15,141 nucleotides of DNA from Pavlovales sp. CCMP2436. Lineage: Eukaryota; Haptophyta; Pavlovophyceae; Pavlovales. Position numbers and translations under genes: made by a program. Each line of letters opens with the position of its first letter. Position 1 is the first letter of the stretch. Shown one piece after another: positions 6,874-12,833 of the stretch. The stretch is from NCBI GenBank assembly GCA_026770615.1, contig MU631401.1, positions 222,115-237,255 of the forward strand. The letters are read 5' to 3'. Below the pieces are notes generated by a model. The model saw nothing but the letters and a program-made list of their open reading frames with translations, made no database searches and was not told the DNA's origin.

Positions 6874-7439
6874 GTCACCTCCGGCTGCTCGCTCGTCTCC
6901 TCCGGCTGCGTCGTGGTCGCTCTCGGCGGCGGACGGCATGCTGCTCCACAGACTCGGCTGCCGAAAAAGTGCGCGAGCAGGTAGCTGTCCGCCAGGTCGT
7001 CGCGCTTGCGGCTCGCCTCGAAGCGCGCGCGCCACGGGTCGTCGAGGGCCTCGAGGCGCTTCGACACGTACTCCACCGCGGCGAGCTTGTTCAGGCGGTA
7101 ATCGCCGCGGCTCAGCCCGAAGGCCGCCTTGACCGTGCGCGCGTGCACCACCGTGCACCGGCCGAAGTAGCTCAGGTGGAGCAAGGCCTCGATGATCCGC
7201 ATGTTGGCGCGGAGCTGCTTCTCGATGACGACGTGGTCCGCGCGCGCGAGGAGCGCCTCGTGCTTGTCGGTGAACGCGCGCACGAGGCGCACGTTGCTCG
7301 CCGGCTCGTACTTGGCGTCCAGGCAGAGCGGCTCGTTGGCCCAGTCCACGATCCGGCCGTGGAAGATGTTGCGGTCGTCCACTTCGATCGCGCAGTAGGA
7401 GATGTTGCGGATGCCCACGTCGATCGCGACGACAAGCAT
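6852..7439 (-). CDS. RuvC-like Holliday junction resolvase (poxvirus A22 type), C-terminus altered by MITE
   Basis: A structure-specific nuclease of the RNase H fold that resolves branched DNA during replication or packaging. The ATG at 7439 gives MLVVAIDVGIRN, where D7 is the first catalytic acid; the frame continues upstream without a better ATG. E73 in HVVIEKQLRAN is the second acid, and the RKRDDLADSYLLAHFF motif (144-159; D147, D148, D151) supplies the third and any fourth. The catalytic core is intact. After about residue 163 the sequence is a low-complexity, probably flexible tail. Residues 190-195 (RLLEKA) and the TAA are encoded by the MITE; without the insertion the frame would run to a TGA at 6645-6643, for about 210 residues. 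Activity is therefore probably unaffected. The gene follows the replication protein on the same strand, fitting a replication module. Confidence 0.88.
   Translation of the reverse strand: MLVVAIDVGIRNISYCAIEVDDRNIFHGRIVDWANEPLCLDAKYEPASNVRLVRAFTDKHEALLARADHVVIEKQLRANMRIIEALLHLSYFGRCTVVHARTVKAAFGLSRGDYRLNKLAAVEYVSKRLEALDDPWRARFEASRKRDDLADSYLLAHFFGSRVCGAACRPPPRATTTQPEETSEQPEVTRLLEKA
6874..6881. repeat. Right 8-bp target-site duplication
   Basis: GTCACCTC, identical to 6710-6717. It lies in the resolvase coding frame as the codons for Glu-Val and two bases of Thr189. Confidence 0.85.
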
Positions 7440-7487
7440 GGCCACCACACGGCTTAAAGTTAAGTTTGAAGTCTCCTGCTAAGCGCA

Positions 7488-7497
7488 CGCGAAAATT
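7488..7497 (-). promoter_or_regulatory. Promoter-like AATTTTCGCG element upstream of the resolvase
   Basis: Minus-strand AATTTTCGCG followed by TGCGC, 48 nt before the ATG at 7439, and adjacent to the iteron-like repeats at 7498-7521. Confidence 0.4.
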
Positions 7498-7550
7498 GGT
7501 GATGCGGTGATGCGGTGAAGGGTTCCTGGAGAAGTTTTTCCCTGGGCGCC
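7498..7550. repeat. Iteron-like 8-bp tandem repeats plus short palindrome (candidate Rep-binding site)
   Basis: Three abutting octamers: GGTGATGC (7498-7505), GGTGATGC (7506-7513) and GGTGAAGG (7514-7521), followed by an imperfect palindrome containing GGAGAAGTTTTTCC. The block fills the gap between the end of the replication gene and the resolvase promoter. The same GGTGAAGG word and a similar GGAAAGTTTTC palindrome occur at 11491-11606, on the other side of the replication gene. Direct iterons next to a palindrome are typical of origins recognised by HUH replication proteins; the assignment is inference. Confidence 0.45.
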
Positions 7551-7551
7551 A

Positions 7552-10500
7552 TCACGCCCCCTCCTCGTCGTCCGACTGCTGCATGAGGTTGAAGTTGCCG
7601 AGGCCCAGGCGCTGCATGAGCGCCGCGTTGCCCGCGATGTTCGCCTGCCGATCGCGCTCGTAGTTCGCGTGCGGGTCGATCGGGTCGTCGTCCTCCTCCT
7701 CCTCCGCCTTCGCTCTGGGGGGCCTCGGTGCCTCCTCTTCCGCGATGAAGGTCCCGGTGATCGCATTCACCACGTGCGCATTGCGCGAGATCGGCGTCAG
7801 TGGCGGCTGGTGGTACAGCTCGGAGCCCCTGCTCCGGGTGCCCAACCGGTCCGATGCCAGGCCGCCGATCGAGGAGGGGAGTCGCAGCTGCCCGAGCGTT
7901 GCGCGCCCGTGCGAGATGGTCGCGGGCGTCTTCGCCGCCTCTGCGCGCCGCGCCGCGTTCATGAAGCCGATCGCCTGCTTCTTGACGTACGCCTCCGCCA
8001 CGTAGTTCTGCGCGTCCTCCGCGATGAGCTTCACGTCGAGGTGCGGCCGCTCCCACGGCTGCACGAAGTCGTACCCGGACTGGTCGCGCATGTAGTACGG
8101 GCCGGGCATCCCGGGCGTCGGCTGGTAGAGCGCGCCCGACCAGCAGCCCAAGAAGTACGCGATGAACGCGCGCTGGTCCAGGACGATCTTGCTCACGTGC
8201 TTGATATCGAGCAGCATGTGAAAGTGGAAGAGCCTCGCCACCGGGCCCACCTCGATGCCCACCTGGCTGTTCACCGAGAGCATCACGTCGTCGAACAGGT
8301 CGCTTGCGTACTCGTCGACGAGGAAGAGCGACCCGGGCACCGCCTTCTCGTACGGGTGCGCGTCCGAGCCCTCGTGCAGGTCCGCCAGCGTGTAGGCGCG
8401 CCCCTCCTTCTCGTTCCATAACATCTTGACCTTGCCGGCCGGGTCCGCGTGGAGCGCGAGCGACGCGAGGTACTCGGGCTTGGTGAACGTCGCAAGCCGG
8501 TTCACGTAGTGCCCCACGCCCGTCGTGGACGCGCCCGCCTTGTTGGGCGCCCAGGTCTGCCAGCCCTTGTCGGCCTTGCTCCAGATCAACCCGAAGCGCA
8601 GCACGCGCCGGAAGTGCTCGCGACCGACGTCGCTCAGCAGCGCGGTGCACGCGGCAGCCATCTGCTTCATCACGTGCGCATTGTGCGGCTCGTCCCACGT
8701 GGCGCGCCGGTGCAGCACGAACGTGATCAGGAACTTGCTCTCTGCACGCTGCGCCCCTGCATCTTGGTCAGCGCCTTGCGGGCGGCCGAGATATGGAAGC
8801 CCGGGTGCCACGCGGTCTTCACGTGCCGGACGACCCGCAGGAACTCGTACCCGGGGTCCTCGTCGATGTCCAGCTGCGCCGTCTCCGGGTGCGCGAGGTG
8901 CTCGGCGCGCTGGTGGTGCGTCGCCACCAGCTGCTCGAGCGCGGCGGCCAGCTCGAAGGAGAGCGGGCCGGTGCTCTTGCCGTCGAGTAGGGCGATCGCC
9001 TGCTTGACGATCGAGTGGTGCTTGGCGAGCGCCACGTTCTTCGAGGCCACCGGGTTGATCAGCCCGGAGCGCAAGTCGCCGACCGTGACCTCGATCGTGA
9101 TCTTGGGGCGCGGTGCGTTCGGCGCGTGCGACGGCGGGCGACGAGCGCGAGGAACTGCTCGTTGTCGATGCGGCCCTCGCGCAGGAGCGTGCGCGGGTCG
9201 TAGGGCACGAGCTCCTCGTCGAACGAGGCGGCGCGCGGCCCGGTCGCGCGCCCGACGCCGCGCATCGCGTTGCTCCGCTGGCGCGCGTTCCCGTCGGGGC
9301 CGATCGACGCCCGGAAGGCCGCCTCCTCCTCGTCCAGCTGCTCCGAGGTCCAGCCGAGCTCGCGCATGATGCGCCCGCCCATCTCGGCGCGGGCGGCGCG
9401 CGTCCGCTCCGCCTCGAACGTGCGCTTCCGGACGGGCACGCGCTCCGAGGGCGGGCTGCCGTGGATCGTCGTCGCGGTGTACTTGTCCAGCAGCTGGAAC
9501 TCCTTCTTGCGGAGCGTCAGGCCGCACTCGAAGCACAGGTTGCTGTTGGCGCGCGGGTGGTTGAAGCGGTAGAGGCGCACCTTGGGCGCTGCCCCGGGCC
9601 CGCGGCTGCCGGCGCCGAAACTCACGGCGGGCTCCAGCTGGACCGGGTGTGGGTTGGGGTAGCGCACGACCACCACGAGCTTGCGCGACGCCTGGTCGTC
9701 CTGGTCCTCGAAGTCGTCCTCGCCCACCTTTCGCTGGGCCTCCTCCTCGAGGTCCCTGGCCTTCCCGCGCGCCACCACGAAGACCGAGTCCGCCTCCCAC
9801 TCGCCGTCGCCGTCGCCCAGCTTCTTGAGATCGACCTTCGTCCCGAAAGGGGGCAGCGCCTCGTTGCCCACGAAGCAGGTCAGCTTCTCGAACTGCGCGT
9901 CCACCTTGCTCGGCTCCCACTCCAGCTTGTGCTCCTTCAGCTCGGTCTGGGCCGCCAGCCCGTCCGGCGCGCGCCGGCTCTGCGTGAACTCCTGCGCGGC
10001 CAGCAGCATCTCGTCGAGCCGCGTGGTGCGGCGCGAGTCGACGACGTGGAAGTGCGTTGGCTACCAGAAGAGCCACTGGCAGCGCAGGCACCCGGCGCTG
10101 AAGCCCTCGCCCTCGCGCAACACGGCCTGGTAGCGCTGGAAGGGCAGCGACCGGCGGTGCATCTCCGACTGCACGTACGCGGAGCGCATCGGCGCCGTGG
10201 CCGTGGGCTGCACCGGGTTCGCGATCGCCGCCCACGTGCTTGCCTGCATGAGGTACGTCTCGATCGATGCCTCGAACCCCGCCGGCCAGGAAGCCTTGGC
10301 GCCGTAGGTGGAGCTGGCGGCGCCGCTGCGCGAGCCACGGGCGCTCTGCTCGCGCATCCACAGCTCCGGCTGCTTCTTCTCGTTCACGATGTAGGCGAGC
10401 ACCGCCGCGCGCTTCTGCTCCTCCGCGGTCAGCCGGCGGTCGGACTTCCGCTTGCCATACGAAGGCGGCACCGTGCATGGCTCGACGATCGTCGAGTCCC

Positions 10501-10564
10501 GGACGTACGCCTCTAACTTGTCTTTTTTTTTAATCGTATTAATGCTCGGAGCTAATCGTCTCAT
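7552..10564 (-). CDS. Large HUH-endonuclease replication initiator (Rep), interrupted by one amber codon and two frameshifts
   Basis: Predicted to nick DNA and start rolling-circle-type replication. Read as one gene from the ATG at 10564 to the TGA at 7554-7552 it would be about 1,004 residues. The N-terminal region is Lys/Arg-rich (PSYGKRKSDRRLTAEEQ), with C159-x2-C162 followed by H171-x-H173, and a second CFEC pair near residues 344-347, so at least one zinc site is likely. The HUH core lies at the C-terminus: FLITFVLH (motif 1, about 8736-8713), HFH (8226-8218) after a hydrophobic strand, and YVKK (7989-7978), matching the YxxK catalytic tyrosine motif. The acidic tail (EEEEDDD) is probably flexible. 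Breaks: in-frame TAG at 10063-10061 (codon 168), a shift at about 9130-9140, and a shift at about 8737-8755, both equivalent to one missing base. Coding bias is continuous across all three. Whether the N-terminal region is part of the same protein or a separate gene is not certain. Confidence 0.75.
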
Positions 10565-10576
10565 GCGCTCAAATCT

Positions 10577-10936
10577 GTGCTGCAGGAGGAGGAGGTGCCC
10601 GACCTGGTGCCACCGCCAGTCACGCGCACCGTGGTCAAGCGCAGGCTGCCCAAAGTCGCCAAGGTCGACTTCGGCTTCGGCGTCCCACCCCCCCCGCTGC
10701 CGCTCGAGCTGCTCGTCCCCCCCCCTCCCCCGCCGCTGGAGGAGGACGCCTGTGCCTACGAGGAGGCCGTCGGCGCCGAGCACGTTGAGCACGTCGGCGC
10801 CGAGCGTGTCGTCGCCGAGCAGGGCGATGCCGGCCTCGTCTGCGCGGTCGCACTGGGAGTCGCGCTCGTGGCCGTCCTCGTCCTGCTCTGCCGCAACCAC
10901 CTGCGCCCCACCCTGGTCTTCTGCGAGGCCCTCTAG
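10577..10936 (+). CDS. Proline-rich single-pass membrane protein, start uncertain
   Basis: The open frame has no ATG; it opens after a TAA at 10553 and its first usable codon is GTG at 10577. ATGs at 10542 and 10563 are in another frame and would join this one if a single base were missing, so the 5' end is probably affected by the same kind of error or lesion as the other genes. The product has an acidic start (LQEEEVPDL), two proline runs (about residues 37-54), an acidic His/Val spacer and a C-terminal transmembrane segment (residues 86-105, GLVCAVALGVALVAVLVLL), then a short tail to a TAG at 10934. The start region overlaps the divergent Rep start at 10564 across an AT-rich patch (10518-10545). 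Probably a tail-anchored virion membrane protein. Confidence 0.5.
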   Translation: MLQEEEVPDLVPPPVTRTVVKRRLPKVAKVDFGFGVPPPPLPLELLVPPPPPPLEEDACAYEEAVGAEHVEHVGAERVVAEQGDAGLVCAVALGVALVAVLVLLCRNHLRPTLVFCEAL

Positions 10937-10975
10937 TCGCTCTCGTCGCTAATCCGCTCTAGTCCGCTCTTGGGC

Positions 10976-11158
10976 TCACGGGGCCCAAGGCAGCACCGAG
11001 AAGCCAGGCAGCGGAGTCGGCGCCCACGGCTTCTCGACCGGCGCCGGCGGTGGGGGCTCCCTGAGCCGCTCATGCGTAGTCCAGGCCAGATGGATGAGGC
11101 CCAGCAAGAAGAGAGCACTACCGACCTCCGTCACCACGCGCTCAATCGTGGCCAGCAT
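10976..11158 (-). CDS. Small single-pass membrane protein with proline-rich tail
   Basis: The ATG at 11158-11156 gives MLATIERVVTEVG and a 60-residue protein ending at a stop at 10978-10976. Residues about 12-28 (VGSALFLLGLIHLAWTT) form a membrane span, followed by a Pro-rich segment REPPPPAPVEKPW. Its first 17 nt overlap the 3' end of the upstream frame (11142-11420) in another reading frame, so the two may be translated from one message by reinitiation. The hydrophobic helix plus proline-rich arm is the same design, in mirror order, as the 10577-10936 protein. Confidence 0.6.
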   Translation of the reverse strand: MLATIERVVTEVGSALFLLGLIHLAWTTHERLREPPPPAPVEKPWAPTPLPGFSVLPWAP

Positions 11159-11420
11159 CCCCGTGCATGGCCTCGGATAATTTTGGCGCGGCGCGGTAGG
11201 CGTCGAAGGCATCGCGCTGCTCGAATGTAACGGACTCCGGGTCGAAGCGGCTCGCGTTCTCCACGCCCGCCGGGCGCTTCTCCGTCTCGATGACGGCGGA
11301 CGTGATCGAGGAGAGCGCCTCCGCGTGCAACTGGGCGTTGCGCTCGAGTGCTTTCCACGCAGAGAGTTCGGTCAGATTGTACTTGCCGCGCAGACGTTCC
11401 TAGAACACGTGCTGCAGCAT
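11142..11420 (-). CDS. Small helical protein, interrupted by an amber codon near its start
   Basis: The ATG at 11420-11418 lies 16 nt downstream of an AAAATTCGG element, which fixes the start well. Codon 7 is an in-frame TAG (11402-11400); the frame then stays open to a TGA at 11144-11142, for 92 codon positions before the stop. There is no later ATG except one eight codons from the end, so translation of most of the protein needs the start upstream of the amber codon. The product is polar and helical (YNLTELSAWKALERNAQ, then FEQRDAFDAYRAAPKLSEA), without membrane segments or Cys. I do not recognise the family. It overlaps the membrane protein at 10976-11158 by 17 nt. Confidence 0.55.
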
Positions 11421-11436
11421 ATCTCTGCCGATGGCT

Positions 11437-11445
11437 CCGAATTTT
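11437..11445 (-). promoter_or_regulatory. Promoter-like AAAATTCGG element
   Basis: Minus-strand AAAATTCGG preceded by CAATT, 16 nt before the ATG at 11420. It is one of the best matches to the shared signal. Confidence 0.5.
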
Positions 11446-11490
11446 AATTGCTCTTCTCCTCTAAAGCCTTAAGCGCAGCTTGAGCGGATT

Positions 11491-11606
11491 TGGTGAAGGT
11501 TGGTGAAGGTTGAAAACAACCTTCACCATTTGTTCGCGTACTGAGAGGCCTACTGCGGACCGCTCGTTTGGTGAAGGATGAAGGATTTTCATCAAGGAAA
11601 GTTTTC
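11491..11606. repeat. Iteron-like direct repeats with a 12-bp hairpin (candidate replication origin)
   Basis: TGGTGAAGGT occurs twice in tandem (11491-11500, 11501-11510). The second copy is the left arm of a perfect 12-bp stem TGGTGAAGGTTG/CAACCTTCACCA (11501-11512, 11517-11528) with an AAAA loop. Another copy, TGGTGAAGGA, lies at 11569-11578, followed by TGAAGGAT and a GGAAAGTTTTC palindrome. The block fills most of the 218-bp gap between 11420 and 11639 and shares its core word with 7498-7521. It has the look of a Rep-binding origin, but could be a transcription terminator for the gene ending at 11639 or for neighbours. Confidence 0.5.
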
Positions 11607-11638
11607 AGATTTTGTTTTTACCTGCGAGTCGGCGAGCC

Positions 11639-12160
11639 TTAAGCGGTGCTCACGGTGGAGGGCACGTCCTCCAGGGTGACGGCCATCGCCAGGCCCACTG
11701 CCGATGCGACTGCTACTGTAGCGCTTGCGCGCCGCACGAGGCTCACGTTCGCGAGCGCGCCCCAGCAGATGTAGGCCGCGCCGCATGTGACTGCGATGCC
11801 GGCCGCTGCGGCGAGCGCCTCCTGTATGGAGCCGGTAATGCCCGCGATCAGGTTGCCGGGGCCCTGCAGCATCGGCAGGTCGAACCCGGTAGTGCGGCTG
11901 ATCGCCGAGCGCAACGTCCCGCCACCGAGGAGCAGCAGGGCCCCACTGCCTGCCATCAGGCCGATCGCTGCGTTCTTGGCGCTGATGGTCGGGACCCGCA
12001 CCGCATCGAAGGCGATCGGCGGCGCGGTCTTGATGATGTCGGGCGCGGGCAGGGCCTTGAGGGCTCGATTGACAGGCTGCACGGCGGGTTGGGCGGCCGT
12101 GGCTGCCTTCACGACCGAGGGCGGCGGCACGGCCTTGGGCAGGAAGGAGAAGAGGCCCAT
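11639..12160 (-). CDS. Multi-pass membrane protein, unknown function
   Basis: I chose the ATG at 12160-12158 (MGLFSFLPK) because it lies 17 nt from an AAATTTCGGG element, the spacing seen at other genes; an in-frame ATG at 12169 would add MGH with only 8 nt of leader. The 173-residue protein has a Pro/Ala-rich N-terminal third, then hydrophobic segments at about 64-83 (AIGLMAGSGALLLLGGG), 115-135 and 145-162. It ends at a TAA at 11641-11639. The Gly after the initiator Met could be acylated, though the context is not a clean myristoylation site. I do not recognise the family. By composition it belongs with the presumed virion membrane proteins of the window. Confidence 0.6.
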   Translation of the reverse strand: MGLFSFLPKAVPPPSVVKAATAAQPAVQPVNRALKALPAPDIIKTAPPIAFDAVRVPTISAKNAAIGLMAGSGALLLLGGGTLRSAISRTTGFDLPMLQGPGNLIAGITGSIQEALAAAAGIAVTCGAAYICWGALANVSLVRRASATVAVASAVGLAMAVTLEDVPSTVSTA

Positions 12161-12177
12161 GTGACCCATGGGGACTG

Positions 12178-12187
12178 CCCGAAATTT
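12178..12187 (-). promoter_or_regulatory. Promoter-like AAATTTCGGG element
   Basis: Minus-strand AAATTTCGGG followed by CAGTCCCC, 17 nt before the ATG at 12160 (8 nt before the ATG at 12169). It resembles the elements at 1773-1781 and 11437-11445 almost exactly. Confidence 0.5.
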
Positions 12188-12217
12188 GCACGCTTCTTTC
12201 TTCAATTTTTTTAAATA

Positions 12218-12361
12218 GGCGGGGGAGTGGGAGGTATAACCATACCTACTCCCCGATCACAACATGGTTTTCTTTTTTTGGATTTGCTTATTTGGGTCTT
12301 CCTCTTTATAACGACTACTTTGAAAAAGTAGAGAGGGTATGTTAGACCTGCCATTCCCGCC
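12218..12361. repeat. Hairpin-forming ~145-bp unit, copy 1
   Basis: Starts GGCGGGGGAGTGGG and ends CCATTCCCGCC, its imperfect inverted repeat. Just inside each end are the near-palindromes GGTATAACCATACC and GGTATGTTAGACC. The interior is AT-rich with T-runs, and contains CTACTTTGAAAAAGTAG, itself a small hairpin. It lies between the divergent genes at 12160 and 12555. It has no coding frame. Confidence 0.7.
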
Positions 12362-12391
12362 GCTTTTAAAAAGACGAATTAATTTTTAAAA

Positions 12392-12536
12392 GGCGGGGGA
12401 GTGGGAGGTATAACCATACCTCCTCCCCGATCACAACATGGTTTTCCTTTTTTGGATTTGCTTTTTTTGGGTCTTCCTCTTTATAACAACTACTTTGAAA
12501 AAGTAGAGATGGTATGTTATACCTGCCAATCCCGCC
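12392..12536. repeat. Hairpin-forming ~145-bp unit, copy 2
   Basis: Near-identical to 12218-12361, offset by about 174 bp with an AT-rich spacer. Here both terminal near-palindromes are complete: GGTATAACCATACC at the left and GGTATGTTATACC at the right, inverted copies of each other. Differences between the copies are scattered substitutions and T-run length changes. Candidates are paired MITE-like insertions, a structured non-coding RNA, or an HUH target site. Confidence 0.7.
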
Positions 12537-12554
12537 GTTTTCTAAAATTTGAAA

Positions 12555-12833
12555 ATGGGGTTTATTAATTTCGAGTTCGAGGGCGGCGCTATAATATTCG
12601 AAGCCGCCCTCTGTGCGATGGACTTCCTCATTGCGTTCTCCGCGGGAGTGCTCGGCTACAAGTCGTACCTCGCCATGCAGAGACACCCGGCCGACCGTCG
12701 CCTCACCGTGGACCACATCAAACTGCGCAAGCCTGACGAACCCCTCACGCCGCTCCCCGATTGCAGCAGCACTGACGATCCACTCATGCAGCAAGCCGCA
12801 ATCCACAGCGTGGACAGCGCCTTCGCGCACTGA
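12555..12833 (+). CDS. Small single-pass membrane protein, unknown function
   Basis: The ATG at 12555 (MGFINFEFEGG) begins a 92-residue protein ending at the TGA at 12831. Residues about 14-40 (IIFEAALCAMDFLIAFSAGV) form a membrane span, and the remaining ~50 residues are polar, Pro/Asp-rich and probably exposed. The leader contains AAAATTTGAAA directly before the ATG, a looser version of the shared promoter-like signal. It is the last recognisable viral-type gene on this side. Confidence 0.6.
   Translation: MGFINFEFEGGAIIFEAALCAMDFLIAFSAGVLGYKSYLAMQRHPADRRLTVDHIKLRKPDEPLTPLPDCSSTDDPLMQQAAIHSVDSAFAH

Larger units (their letters stand above)
6521..6939 (-). pseudogene. Small gene disrupted by the MITE-like element
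   Basis: Leftward of the element, 6709-6521 (minus strand) reads as a well-biased coding frame containing HEFVTLYYSDLLVLWGD and ending FCALAYSTS before a TAG at 6523-6521. It has no start of its own. Its frame continues exactly across the element: leaving out 6710-6873 (element plus one target copy) joins it in frame with an ATG at 6939-6937 that lies inside the resolvase tail, giving a predicted 84-residue ancestral protein. In the present sequence that ATG instead reads into the element and stops at 6796 after 47 residues. The function is unknown. The N-terminal part overlaps the resolvase gene in another frame, so the original start is less certain than the C-terminal part. Confidence 0.6.

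Noticed and set aside
6717..6874. Multi-branched palindrome read as a parvovirus-like terminal hairpin or an HUH origin
   Set aside because: The perfect 8-bp flanking repeats and the exact restoration of two reading frames without it identify it as an insertion; no terminal repeat exists elsewhere in the window.
7669..8421. 250-codon plus-strand frame opposite the HUH core
   Set aside because: Low-complexity Arg/Val/Leu product, antisense to the conserved motifs.
7460..8698. 412-codon minus-strand frame overlapping the HUH core
   Set aside because: The alternative frame at 7552-8811 contains all three HUH motifs; this one gives only Arg/Ala/Gly-rich sequence.
9113..10516. 467-codon open frame on the plus strand opposite the replication gene
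   Set aside because: It is antisense to a frame with zinc-site Cys pairs and consistent GC3, its product is low-complexity Arg/Leu/Ala, and such frames are expected opposite GC-rich coding DNA.
10061..10900. N-terminal extension of Rep upstream of 10564
   Set aside because: The extension is antisense to the proline-rich membrane protein and has no plausible coding character; the ATG at 10564 is followed by sensible Lys-rich sequence.
2225..11402. TAG reassigned to an amino acid
   Set aside because: TAG also ends several genes at convincing C-termini (3861-3863, 10934-10936, 622-620), and one of the four internal stops is TGA.
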